Source: Paraclostridium sordellii (GTDB lineage: Bacteria > Bacillota > Clostridia > Peptostreptococcales > Peptostreptococcaceae). Taken from it: a stretch of 64,000 bases of DNA. Under the pieces are notes generated by a model, which made no database searches, had not been told where the DNA came from, and was given only the letters and a program-made list of their open reading frames with translations. How positions within the stretch are numbered: position 1 is the first letter of the stretch; each line of letters opens with the position of its first letter. Position numbers and translations under genes: made by a program. Positions 41,636 through 50,471 of this stretch are shown in pieces. The stretch is taken from the NCBI RefSeq assembly GCF_000953675.1, contig NZ_LN679998.1:1573911-1637910 (forward strand), written 5' to 3'.

Positions 41636-42232
41636 CTAGCTTTTGGATTTGAAATTAGAAAGAACTAAATTTAATTCAAATTCCATTTTAGATTTAAGAT
41701 TATAACTTCCCTCATAAAGACACCAGTCAAATATGGTACCTCTAGATATTCTCATAATTATCATAGTCAAATCTAAGGAAGAAAGAGAACTATTTAATTC
41801 ACCATTTTTTAGTGAATCCTCTACAATAGATTTAACTTCTAATGCTATATAGCGGTCGGGTTTAGTAGAGTATTTTCCCTTTATTGAAAGTAAATTTTTA
41901 TATATTTCGCTTACAAATACCCAGCCAAGCTCCTCCATCATATTAGCACCTTCACCTAATAAAAATAATAATTTATCAAGATTTGAACAAAAACTTCTAG
42001 TTTTTAGTCTATCCATTACTAAAATATCAACTTGCTCATAGGCTGTATTAATTATTTCTGCTTTTGATTTGAAATGATGATAAAAAGCTCCTGTTGAAAT
42101 TTCTGCAGCTTGACAGATATCTTGTATTTTCACACTATCAAACCCATTTAACTTAAAAAGCTTCGTGGCTACTTGTGTAATTCTAAGTTTGGTTTTAATA
42201 GCTTGTTTTTGTCTATCAGTTAATTTTTCCAT
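41636..42232 (-). CDS. TetR-family transcriptional regulator
   Basis: A 198-residue regulator. The N-terminal helix-turn-helix region reads QAIKTKLRITQVATKLFK, then FDSVKIQDICQAAEISTG and AFYHHFKSKAEII. The C-terminal helical ligand domain has no recognisable signature. I start at ATG 42232 after AAGAGGT. It is divergent from hypB, with a dyad operator between them (42357-42385). It likely represses the hyp/flavoprotein/DUF5692 cluster in response to an unknown ligand. Confidence 0.88.
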   Translation of the reverse strand: MEKLTDRQKQAIKTKLRITQVATKLFKLNGFDSVKIQDICQAAEISTGAFYHHFKSKAEIINTAYEQVDILVMDRLKTRSFCSNLDKLLFLLGEGANMMEELGWVFVSEIYKNLLSIKGKYSTKPDRYIALEVKSIVEDSLKNGELNSSLSSLDLTMIIMRISRGTIFDWCLYEGSYNLKSKMEFELNLVLSNFKSKS

Positions 42233-42356
42233 GCCAAGTACCTCTTTATATAACCGCAATTTTAATGCAGTAAATTATATGATTATTTAGTATATCATAA
42301 AAAAACTAACAAGTATACATTTACAAAATATGGTAAAGCATGGTATATTTTAATTA

Positions 42357-42385
42357 CAGAATGAGATTCGGTGAATTTTATTCTG
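42357..42385. promoter_or_regulatory. Inverted-repeat operator for the TetR regulator
   Basis: CAGAATGAGATTC, spacer GGT, then GAATTTTATTCTG form a 13-3-13 dyad with 11 of 13 positions paired. It sits midway between tetR and hypB, the classic place for a TetR operator. Confidence 0.65.
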
Positions 42386-42462
42386 ACTTAATTGTTATCA
42401 AATTAACAAGTAAGTAATATACTAAAGATTTGATAATACAAAAAATATTAAGGGGGAGAGTT

Positions 42463-43131
42463 ATGGAAAAATATAAAGTGATTGAGATAAAGGAAAGCGT
42501 TTTTGAAAACAATGATAAACAAGCAGATTTGCTTAGAGAAAAATTAAAGAAAGATAATACTTTTTTATTAAATTTAATGTCTTCTCCAGGTTCAGGTAAG
42601 ACTACAACAGTTTTAAGAACTATCGAGACATTAAAAGATGAAATGAAAATAGGGGTTATGGAAGCTGATATAGATTCAGATGTTGATGCTAATACTGTTT
42701 CAAAAACAGGTGCAAAAGTAATACAGATACATACAGGAGGCATGTGTCATTTAGATGCAGATATGACAAAGCAAGGTTTATTAGAACTTGAAACAGAAGA
42801 TTTAGACTTTGTAATATTAGAAAATGTGGGAAACTTAGTATGTCCAGCAGAATTTGATACTGGCTCTTCAAAAAATGCCATGATACTTAGCATACCAGAA
42901 GGCCATGACAAACCGCTTAAATACCCATTAATATTTTCAATAGTAGATGTGGTTTTAATAAATAAAATTGATGCAATAGAGTATTTTGACTTTGATGTAG
43001 AATTGGTTAAAGAATACATAAAAAAAATAAATCCAAATATACAAGTTATAACAATATCAGCAAAAACTGGTCAAGGTATAGATGAATGGGCAAATTGGAT
43101 AAGAAAAGAAGTAAAAGCTTGGAATAATTAA
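42463..43131 (+). CDS. hypB: HypB nickel-insertion GTPase
   Basis: A 222-residue SIMIBI GTPase: P-loop SSPGSGKTTT, switch region EADIDSDVDA, metal site GGMCHLDADM with its Cys-His pair, ENVGNLVCPAEFD and the NKID base-recognition motif. It lacks the N-terminal CxxCGC and His-rich nickel storage segment of some HypB proteins. I start at ATG 42463 after AGGGGGAGAG. HypB delivers nickel with HypA to hydrogenases or other nickel enzymes. Here it leads a cluster with hypA four genes later and no hydrogenase subunit, which is unusual. Confidence 0.9.
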   Translation: MEKYKVIEIKESVFENNDKQADLLREKLKKDNTFLLNLMSSPGSGKTTTVLRTIETLKDEMKIGVMEADIDSDVDANTVSKTGAKVIQIHTGGMCHLDADMTKQGLLELETEDLDFVILENVGNLVCPAEFDTGSSKNAMILSIPEGHDKPLKYPLIFSIVDVVLINKIDAIEYFDFDVELVKEYIKKINPNIQVITISAKTGQGIDEWANWIRKEVKAWNN

Positions 43132-43167
43132 TATAATATAAAAACTAAAATTTTTAGGGGGATTATT

Positions 43168-45852
43168 ATGGCAGTTAAAGAAAAGGTTCTTCAGTTTGCA
43201 AATCAAGTTAGTGGCAAGAAACCAGGGTCTAGAGGTTACTTTGGTGAAAATGATGCACGTTATAAAATTTTAGAGCCAGTTGTAACAGATGAAATGGCAG
43301 AAGTTTTACTTTGTATGAAGATTAGGCAAAAAACAACGGCTGAGAAAGTAGCACCTTTATGTGGCAAAAGTGTTGATAGATGTAGTGAGTTGTTATTAGA
43401 ATTATCAGAAATAGGTGTAGTTTTTGTTAATGAAATAGATGGTGTAGATACTTTCTGGTATGAAACGTGGGTACCAGGAATTATGGAAATGATGGTTAAT
43501 AATAAAGAGCAAGCTAAAAAATATCCTCAAATTCCTAAGGCATTTCATGATTATGGTGTGGAAAACGGACCAAAATCTACAGGAAGTTTTCCTCCAGGTG
43601 TAGGACTTATGCGTGTTATTCCAATAGAAACTGCAATAGATGGTGAAACAAGAAGAGCATCATACGAAGAAATATCAAAATATTTAAATGAAAATGATAA
43701 ATTCTCGGTATCAGATTGTTCATGTCGTACAGCAAGAGAAAGTATGGGTGAAGGATGTGGACATTTAAAAGAGGATATGTGTATTCAATTAGGTCATGCA
43801 GCTGAATATTACATAAGAACAGGAAGAGGTAGAGAAATAACTAGAGAAGAAGCTTTTGAAATAATAAAAAGAGCAGAAGAAAATGGGTTAATGCATCAAA
43901 TACCAAATCTAGATGGTTCAGGAAAAACTCATGCCATATGCAATTGTTGTGGATGTTCTTGTTTAGCACTAAAAGGAGCAAATATGTTTGCAAATACGGA
44001 TATGGTACGTTCTAATTATGTATCACAAGTAGATAAAGATAAATGTGTTGCCTGTGGTGAGTGTGTTATAAACTGTCCAACTAATGCTTTAAAGTTAGGT
44101 CAAAAACTATGTTCTAGCAAACCTATTGTAGATAAAATCGAAAGAAAAGAAACTCCAAGAAATACTAATTGGGGCCCAGATAAATGGAATGAGGATTATA
44201 GAACTAATAGAGAGGATGTTGTAGAAAGTGGAACAAGTCCATGTAAAACTGCATGCCCTGCACATATAGCTGTTCAAGGATACATTAAACTCGCTTCACA
44301 AGGAAGATACAAAGAAGCTTTAGAACTTATAAAAAAAGAAAATCCATTTCCAGCTATATGTGGACGTATTTGTCCTAGAAAGTGTGAATCAGCATGTACA
44401 AGAGGAGATATAGATTCACCACTTGCAATAGATGAAATCAAGAAGTTTATAGCTGAACAAGATTTAAAAGAAGAGCATAGATTTATTCCTAAAAAGAAAC
44501 ATGAGTATGGTAAGAAGATTGCTGTAATAGGTGGTGGACCTGCTGGACTTTCATGTGCTTATTATTTATCAATAGATGGGTACAAAGTAACAGTGTTTGA
44601 AAAACAAGAAGTTCTTGGGGGTATGCTAACTTTAGGAATTCCTTCTTTTAGATTGGAAAAAGAAGTAGTTAATGCAGAAATAGACATATTAAGACAAATG
44701 GGAGTAGAGTTTAAAACAGGTGTAGATGTAGGTAAGGATATTACCTTAGATGATTTAAGAAATGAAGGATATAAAGCTTTCTACTTAGCAATCGGTGCAC
44801 AATCTGGTAGGAAATTAAACATAGAAGGTGAAGATGCAAAAGGTGTTATTCCAGGAATAGAATTTGTACGTGATGTAAACTTAGAAAAAGATATAAAATT
44901 AAATGGAAAAGTAGTCGTTATTGGTGGTGGTAATGTTGCTATAGATGTTGCAAGAAATGCAACAAGAGTAGGAGCAGATAGTGTAGATATGTATTGTTTA
45001 GAAAATCGTGAACAAATGCCTGCACTAGAAGAGGAAATAGAAGAAGCTTTAGAAGAAGAAATAACAATTAATAATTCTTGGGGCCCAAATAAAATAATTG
45101 TAGAAGATGGAAAAGTAGTAGGCGTAGAGTTTAAAAAATGTATTTCTGTATTTGATGAAAATAAAAGATTCTCTCCAAAGTTTGATGAAGCCGATTTAAA
45201 AGTAGTAGCTGCTGATTATGTTTTAATTTCAGTAGGTCAAAGCATTGAATGGGGCAGCTTACTTAAAGGAAGCAAGGTAGAGTTAAATCCTAACAATACA
45301 ATAAAAGCTGATGGATTTACTTATCAAACAAATGAAGATGATATATTTGCTGGAGGAGATTCATATACAGGTCCTAGATTTGCAATAGATGCCATAGCAG
45401 CAGGAAAAGAAGGAGCTATATCAATTCATCGTTTTGTTCAACCAGGACAAAGTTTAGTAAATGGACGTGATAGGAAAGATTATCATGAATTTGATAAGGA
45501 AAGCTTACAACTTGAAGGATACGACAATATGCCAAGACAAAAAGCAGCTCATAAATCGGATTTAAATAAAAAAGAATCTTTCAAAGATATGCGTCTTACT
45601 TTTACAGAAGAACAAATGAAAAAAGAAACAGAAAGATGTTTAGGTTGTGGAGCTACCGTTGTAGATGAATATATGTGCGTAGGTTGTGGTCAATGTACTA
45701 CAAAATGTAAGTTTGATGCCATATCACTTGTTAGAAAATATGATGCAGAAGGTGTAGCTTACGAAGATCTTAAACCAGCAATAGTTAAAACGGTTATAAG
45801 ACGAAAAGGTAGAATTTTAGGCAAGAAAGTTAAGGATGTATTTGCAAAATAA
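43168..45852 (+). CDS. Large Fe-S/FAD oxidoreductase (GltD/DpyD-like fusion)
   Basis: An 894-residue modular redox protein. Residues 1-340 contain DCSCRTA, ICNCCGCSC and the 4Fe-4S motif CVACGECVINCP. Residues about 345-430 resemble the GltD N-terminal Fe-S domain (CKTACPAHIAVQGYI, CGRICPRKCESAC). The FAD domain follows with IGGGPAGLSCAYYL, GGMLTLGIPSFRL, the NAD(P)H-binding VVIGGGNVAIDVARNATR and FAGGDSYTGPRFAIDAIAAGK. The C-terminus has CLGCG and CVGCGQCTTKCKFDA. It likely shuttles electrons between NAD(P)H, ferredoxin and an unknown acceptor. It is co-transcribed between hypB and a DUF5692-type gene. The N-terminal 340 residues are an added module of unassigned role. Confidence 0.85.
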   Translation: MAVKEKVLQFANQVSGKKPGSRGYFGENDARYKILEPVVTDEMAEVLLCMKIRQKTTAEKVAPLCGKSVDRCSELLLELSEIGVVFVNEIDGVDTFWYETWVPGIMEMMVNNKEQAKKYPQIPKAFHDYGVENGPKSTGSFPPGVGLMRVIPIETAIDGETRRASYEEISKYLNENDKFSVSDCSCRTARESMGEGCGHLKEDMCIQLGHAAEYYIRTGRGREITREEAFEIIKRAEENGLMHQIPNLDGSGKTHAICNCCGCSCLALKGANMFANTDMVRSNYVSQVDKDKCVACGECVINCPTNALKLGQKLCSSKPIVDKIERKETPRNTNWGPDKWNEDYRTNREDVVESGTSPCKTACPAHIAVQGYIKLASQGRYKEALELIKKENPFPAICGRICPRKCESACTRGDIDSPLAIDEIKKFIAEQDLKEEHRFIPKKKHEYGKKIAVIGGGPAGLSCAYYLSIDGYKVTVFEKQEVLGGMLTLGIPSFRLEKEVVNAEIDILRQMGVEFKTGVDVGKDITLDDLRNEGYKAFYLAIGAQSGRKLNIEGEDAKGVIPGIEFVRDVNLEKDIKLNGKVVVIGGGNVAIDVARNATRVGADSVDMYCLENREQMPALEEEIEEALEEEITINNSWGPNKIIVEDGKVVGVEFKKCISVFDENKRFSPKFDEADLKVVAADYVLISVGQSIEWGSLLKGSKVELNPNNTIKADGFTYQTNEDDIFAGGDSYTGPRFAIDAIAAGKEGAISIHRFVQPGQSLVNGRDRKDYHEFDKESLQLEGYDNMPRQKAAHKSDLNKKESFKDMRLTFTEEQMKKETERCLGCGATVVDEYMCVGCGQCTTKCKFDAISLVRKYDAEGVAYEDLKPAIVKTVIRRKGRILGKKVKDVFAK

Positions 45853-45876
45853 AAATATAATAATATGAGGTGTATT

Positions 45877-46812
45877 ATGGGAATTTTATATGAAAAAATG
45901 ACTTTTGGAGGATGGGCAATATTCCTATTTGTACTATTAGCATTGATGGCATTTAACGAACTTGGAAGATCAACGAAATGGGCAGGTATTCTATTGTTTT
46001 TAATAGTACCTACAGTTTTAACTATTTATGTTTGGCCAACTACAGCAGCACCAGGTAATGAGTATGGAACTGGAACTTGGTTTAACTGGGTGAAAACTTA
46101 TTCGGCACTTGCAGGATGTATTTGGTTTATGGCTCTTAGATATATTCCATCATTACAAAAGAAAAAATGGGCATTGGCTCTTCCAGCAATTATTTTAGCC
46201 TTAAATATACTTGAAGCTGCTATTAGAGATTTCCAAATATTTTCTTATGGATTGGCTAATGGTGGAGTTGTAGACAATCTTTGGACTATATCTGGACCTT
46301 GGAATATTATGAATGGTATAGCAGGAATATTGAATATAATTACAATTTGTGGTTGGTGTGGAATATTTATATCAAAAGATAAAACAAAGGATATGATATG
46401 GCCAGATATGATATGGACATGGATTATAGCTTATGATTTATGGAACTTTGCTTATACTTATAACTGTATATCAGATCATTCACTTTATTGTGGTGCAGCT
46501 TTATTACTTTCATGTACTATACCAACTTTCTTTATAAAAAGAGGGGCTTGGCTACAACATCGTGCTCAAACATTGGCTCTTTGGATTATGTTTGTTATGA
46601 CTGTTCCACAATTTGCTGATAGAATAGCACCAGTTGCTACAACACATAACAAGAGTGCTTTCTTTGTAGTAAGTTTGATATCTTTAATTGCAAATGCAGC
46701 TTTAGCAATTTATCAATTTAATAAAATAAGAAAGAATAGACTTAATCCAATAAAGGATGAAATTTACACAGATACTAATGCTTATAGAAATGTGGTTTTA
46801 GAAAATAAGTAG
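45877..46812 (+). CDS. DUF5692-type membrane protein, paralogue 2
   Basis: A 311-residue polytopic membrane protein, paralogous to the gene at 40540-41463 across its full length (LAGC, VWPTTA, ILNIITICGWCGIFIS, WTWIIAYDLWNFAYTYNC, GAWLQHRAQTLALW). I start at ATG 45877 after ATGAGGTG; the upstream ATG at 45865 contains that site. It has about nine or ten membrane segments and invariant Trp, Asp and His residues. Its place between the Fe-S flavoprotein and hypA suggests a membrane partner of that redox enzyme, or a nickel-linked protein. The function is unknown. Confidence 0.75.
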   Translation: MGILYEKMTFGGWAIFLFVLLALMAFNELGRSTKWAGILLFLIVPTVLTIYVWPTTAAPGNEYGTGTWFNWVKTYSALAGCIWFMALRYIPSLQKKKWALALPAIILALNILEAAIRDFQIFSYGLANGGVVDNLWTISGPWNIMNGIAGILNIITICGWCGIFISKDKTKDMIWPDMIWTWIIAYDLWNFAYTYNCISDHSLYCGAALLLSCTIPTFFIKRGAWLQHRAQTLALWIMFVMTVPQFADRIAPVATTHNKSAFFVVSLISLIANAALAIYQFNKIRKNRLNPIKDEIYTDTNAYRNVVLENK

Positions 46813-46836
46813 ATTTAAAATAAGTAGGTGAAAATA

Positions 46837-47178
46837 ATGCACGAACTAGGGGTAGTTATAGAAGTTGTAAAAACCGTAGAAAAAGTAGCCTTAGAAAATA
46901 ATTTAACAAAAGTAGATAGCGTGGTATTACAGATAGGTGAGTTATCTTCTATGATACCTAAATATGTAGAAAGTTGTTTTCCAGTAGCAGTATATAATAC
47001 AAGTTTAAAGGACACGAAGCTAAAAATAGAAGTTATACCTGCAAATGGTATGTGTAAAATTTGTAATAAAGTATTTAATGTAAAAGAAAATAATGGTCAA
47101 TGTATTTATTGTAACAGTAAGAGTTGGGATTTACTCAGTGGAAAAGGGTTTATGATTAAGGAAATAATAGCCTATTAA
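46837..47178 (+). CDS. hypA: HypA nickel metallochaperone
   Basis: A 113-residue protein starting MHELG, where His2 is the nickel ligand of HypA, which fixes the start at ATG 46837 after AGTAGGTG. The zinc domain is CKICNKVF...CIYC, two CxxC pairs. IGELSSMIPKYVESCF is a family landmark. It works with HypB to hand nickel to an apo-enzyme. It ends the TetR-linked operon. Candidate nickel clients in the window are the CooS-like protein and, speculatively, a cluster partner. Confidence 0.92.
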   Translation: MHELGVVIEVVKTVEKVALENNLTKVDSVVLQIGELSSMIPKYVESCFPVAVYNTSLKDTKLKIEVIPANGMCKICNKVFNVKENNGQCIYCNSKSWDLLSGKGFMIKEIIAY

Positions 47179-47182
47179 ATAA

Positions 47183-47228
47183 GAATGTAGTTATTAAGTA
47201 TAAAAAACTTAGTAACTACATTTTTTTA
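47183..47228 (+). terminator. Terminator after hypA
   Basis: ATGTAGTTA pairs with TAACTACAT, extended by TTAAGT opposite ACTTAG, then a T run. Confidence 0.85.
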
Positions 47229-47329
47229 TAAAAATATATAAAGTAAATATTGAGAATAGGCTCCCAACAATGTTTTTTCTGAAATTAATTATGTTTGTAA
47301 TAAAGTATAGGTTTTGTTATGATGTATGG

Positions 47330-47564
47330 TAATAAAGAAAAAACTACAAAGTATTAGTGTAAGAGGTGGTAGTAGAAGTATCTAGATAAGTTATAGTTAC
47401 AGCTTATCTAGATACACCCACATAGAGGAGATTAAGAGAATATTAGTATTAGCTAATATTCTTTGGTTAAAATGGAGTAGAGTTAGAATACATTGTAGTA
47501 TCGTAATTACTACAATAGTATTCTTAACAACAATATTATATAGGTTTAATAAGGGGGTAAAATT
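47330..47564 (+). promoter_or_regulatory. Structured leader upstream of the M20 amidohydrolase
   Basis: Three strong hairpins precede the start: GTATCTAGATAAG/CTTATCTAGATAC (47378-47415), AGAATATTAG/CTAATATTCT (47437-47462) and GAATACATTGTAGTA with TACTACAAT-A-GTATTC (47486-47523). GTGG and CCCAC can extend the first stem. None is followed by a clear T run. It matches no riboswitch I recognise, and no leader ORF is evident. Confidence 0.45.
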
Positions 47565-48755
47565 ATGATAGAAAGTATAAAGAAAAGAGCTTATGAAATA
47601 GAAAATGAATTAGGAAAAGAAATAGAAGAAGTATGTGATTTTATATTTAACAATCCAGAGCTAGGAAATGAAGAATATATATCATCTAAATATTTAGTTG
47701 ATAAAATGAAAGAATATGGATTTGATACAATTTATCCATACTGTAATATGGATACTGCTTTTAGAGCAGAACTAGGAGATAATAATGGTCCTACTATAGC
47801 ATTTTTAGCAGAGTATGATGCCTTACCTGGATATGGAGAAAATAAAGAACCAGCTCATGCTTGTGGTCATAACTGGATTGCAGCATCAACACTAGGAGCA
47901 TGTATGGTACTTAGTAAGCTAAAAGAAATGTTTAAAGGAAAAATTGTATTAATAGGAACACCAGCTGAAGAAAGTACAGGAGGAAAATGTGATTTAGTTA
48001 AGAGTGGAGCTTTTGATGATATTGATGTATGTTATCAGATGCATATAGAAGCTTTTAACAATATAAATTGTAAGGCTTTGGCAATGGATTCAATAGAATT
48101 TACATTTAAAGGAGTAGCAGCACATGCAGCTAGTCATCCTCATATGGGAGTTAATGCATTAGATGCAGTACAACTTACTTTTGCAGGAATCAATGCACTA
48201 AGACAACATGTAAAATCAGATGTTAGAATACACGGTATAGTTTCAGATGGAGGAGAAGCAGCAAATATAGTTCCAGAAAAAGCATCTTGTAAGTTTTATA
48301 TAAGAGCTAGTGAAAGAAGTTATTTAAATGAAGTAACTAAAAAAGTTATAAATTGCGCAAAAGGTGCAGAATTAATGACAGGTGCTAAGTTAACTTATAG
48401 AAATTTCGAAAATCCTTTTGACAATATAATAAACAATAAGGTGCTTCAAGATATAACAAAGAATAATTTAATTGAAGTAGGTATAACGGATATATTAGAA
48501 GGAAAAGATGGTCCAGTAGGTTCTACAGATATAGGCAATGTAAGTCAAGTTTGTCCTACTATGTATACAGAAATAGCCCTAGATATAAATCCGATGGCAT
48601 ATGTTCATGAGAAAGAGTTTTTAAATTATGCAAACTCTAAGGAAGCTTATGATAAACTTCACAAGTCGGTAAAAGCAATGGTGGGATGTGCTTTAGAAAT
48701 TTATTTAGAAGATGGATTACTTGATGAGATTAAGAAAAATCATTTAAATATATAG
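47565..48755 (+). CDS. M20-family amidohydrolase (AbgB-like)
   Basis: A 396-residue metallopeptidase-fold amidohydrolase. Metal motifs are AHACGHNWI, GTPAEESTGGK and YQMHIEAF; the dimerisation domain includes FKGVAAHAASHPHMGVNALDA, and VHEKEF supplies the last His. AEYDALPGYGEN upstream of the metal His is typical of p-aminobenzoyl-glutamate hydrolase and indole-acetyl amino acid hydrolase relatives. It probably cleaves an N-acyl or amide bond in an imported compound; the exact substrate is unknown. It is monocistronic with an AAGGGGGTAA ribosome site and a long structured leader. Confidence 0.87.
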   Translation: MIESIKKRAYEIENELGKEIEEVCDFIFNNPELGNEEYISSKYLVDKMKEYGFDTIYPYCNMDTAFRAELGDNNGPTIAFLAEYDALPGYGENKEPAHACGHNWIAASTLGACMVLSKLKEMFKGKIVLIGTPAEESTGGKCDLVKSGAFDDIDVCYQMHIEAFNNINCKALAMDSIEFTFKGVAAHAASHPHMGVNALDAVQLTFAGINALRQHVKSDVRIHGIVSDGGEAANIVPEKASCKFYIRASERSYLNEVTKKVINCAKGAELMTGAKLTYRNFENPFDNIINNKVLQDITKNNLIEVGITDILEGKDGPVGSTDIGNVSQVCPTMYTEIALDINPMAYVHEKEFLNYANSKEAYDKLHKSVKAMVGCALEIYLEDGLLDEIKKNHLNI

Positions 48756-48828
48756 GAGTTGCTTATTCTATATTGTAGGCAAGATTTTAAATGTGAAAAA
48801 AATTAAATTTAATATAATTATGATTTTT

Positions 48829-48870
48829 AAGGTAAGTTTTTCAGTTAAGCTGATTTACTTACCTTTTTTC
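48829..48870 (+). terminator. Repeated terminator hairpin, copy 1
   Basis: AAGGTAAGT and ACTTACCTT close a stem with inner CAG/CTG pairs and a T run. Nearly the same 41 bases occur at 60784-60824. Confidence 0.8.
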
Positions 48871-48878
48871 GCGGAGTG

Positions 48879-48963
48879 AGTTTTATGTTTATATCATCTT
48901 CCTTCACTGAAAGTCTAAAGTTCAGGACTTAACGTTTCGTCAGATTGATATAAACATAAAACT
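48879..48963. repeat. 85-bp inverted-repeat element
   Basis: AGTTTTATGTTTATATCATC (48879-48898) is the near-exact inverse of GATTGATATAAACATAAAACT (48943-48963), with one extra T. The interior contains GAAAGTCTAAAGTTCAGG. The right half recurs at 10311-10350. It encodes nothing and may be a small MITE-like element or a stable RNA hairpin. The rest of the 48756-49196 gap holds only the repeated terminator and the radical SAM gene promoter side. Confidence 0.55.
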
Positions 48964-49196
48964 ATTTCCTCAAATATTTAATTAAAAAGATTTTAATAAG
49001 ACTATTGTTAGGTATGAGATGTAATCTTAGTAAATTGATTTGGTAAAAAAATAAATATATGATAATATAGAACTAATTATAATATTGGTAAAAAATGGAA
49101 CGAATGTTATTTAAAATTTAAATGTATACTACTCAATTACACGTATCAAAAGATTGATAATAAGGCATTGACAATAAAGTATTATTTGGAGGGAAA

Positions 49197-50471
49197 ATGA
49201 AAAAAAGTATATTAATGATAACTCCTGAAAATAAGGAGATTAATAGATTTAGAAAAAGGCAGGTAAATAACTTTATACAAATAACGATGCCATATTTAGC
49301 AGCATTTGTTGATGAGAGTAAATATGAAATTACTTTAATAGATGAGTACAATCAAAAAATACTTTTTGAAAAGTTTTATGATTTAGTTGTAATCACAGTT
49401 AATACTGCAAATGCACCACATTGCTATAATATTGCAAAGATATTTAAAGATAAAGGAAGTACGATTGTATTTGGAGGACCTCATGCAACTCTTTTACCAG
49501 AGGAAGTAAAAGAACATTGTGATGTAGTAATTATTGGAGAAGCTGAAAAGAGTTGGCCAAAATTTTTAAATGATTTTTACAGTGGAACTTATGATAGTGA
49601 ATATAGATGCTTAAAAACTCCAACATTAGAAGGAATACCAATCCCAAGAAGGGATTTAATAAAAGGAAGATGGCTTACTAAAGGCGCAGTTTTTGCTACA
49701 AGAGGATGTCCCTATAGTTGTTCTTATTGTAATTTAAAGCAAATATATGAAGATTCCTTTAGAAAAAGACCTATACAAGAAGTAATAGAAGATGTTAAAA
49801 ATTGCAAAAGTAAGTTTTTTGTTTTTTGGGATGATAATTTTTTCGGAGATATTGATTATGCAAAAGATTTATTAAAAGAACTTAGAAAATTAAATAAAAA
49901 ATGGGCAGCTCAGGTTACTTTAGAAAGATGTAATGATGATGAGTTGTTAAGATTAGCAAAAATGGCAGGATGTGTTTATTTCTTTGTTGGATTAGAATCT
50001 TTTTCAAAAGAAACTTTACAAACTGTAAACAAGGGGTTAAATGATGTAGATAAATATAAAGAGCTAATAGATTCTGTTCATAAATATGGAATTTGTATAC
50101 AAGCAGGGATAATATTTGGATTTGATACGGATACAAAAGAAGTATTTAAAACAACTTTAGATCGATGTAATTACCTAGGAATTGATGGTGTTACAGTTAG
50201 CATATTAACTCCACTTCCCAAAACACCACTATATTATCAATTAAAGAAAGAAGGTAGATTATTAACCGATGATTGGTCTTATTATAACGGTAAAACTAGA
50301 GTTGCTTTTAGACCTAAAAATATGAGTTCAGAGGAATTATTTGATGGATATATGTGGTTTAGAAGAAATTTTTACTCTTTAAAATCAATATCTACTAGAT
50401 TGAGAAAATCAAAAGCTAATGTTTTATATAATTTAATAGTTAATTTAGGATATAAAATTTCAATAAGATAA
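49197..50471 (+). CDS. B12-binding-domain radical SAM protein
   Basis: A 424-residue protein. The N-terminal part (about 1-145) is a cobalamin-binding Rossmann domain (VVITVNTANAPH, TIVFGGPHATLLPEE, DVVIIGEAEKSWPKF). The radical SAM core begins at FATRGCPYSCSYCN (about residue 165), the CxxxCxxC cluster site, followed by FWDDNFFGD and GLESFSKETL. The group resembles BchE/P-methylase-type enzymes that methylate or rearrange unactivated carbons. It starts at ATG 49197 after TTGGAGGG. It stands alone, so its substrate is not indicated. A corrinoid supply fits the genes at the left edge. Confidence 0.87.
   Translation: MKKSILMITPENKEINRFRKRQVNNFIQITMPYLAAFVDESKYEITLIDEYNQKILFEKFYDLVVITVNTANAPHCYNIAKIFKDKGSTIVFGGPHATLLPEEVKEHCDVVIIGEAEKSWPKFLNDFYSGTYDSEYRCLKTPTLEGIPIPRRDLIKGRWLTKGAVFATRGCPYSCSYCNLKQIYEDSFRKRPIQEVIEDVKNCKSKFFVFWDDNFFGDIDYAKDLLKELRKLNKKWAAQVTLERCNDDELLRLAKMAGCVYFFVGLESFSKETLQTVNKGLNDVDKYKELIDSVHKYGICIQAGIIFGFDTDTKEVFKTTLDRCNYLGIDGVTVSILTPLPKTPLYYQLKKEGRLLTDDWSYYNGKTRVAFRPKNMSSEELFDGYMWFRRNFYSLKSISTRLRKSKANVLYNLIVNLGYKISIR

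Noticed and set aside
47330-47564. Known amino-acid, SAM, guanidine or c-di-GMP riboswitch before the amidohydrolase
   Set aside because: None of the conserved cores of these classes could be found.
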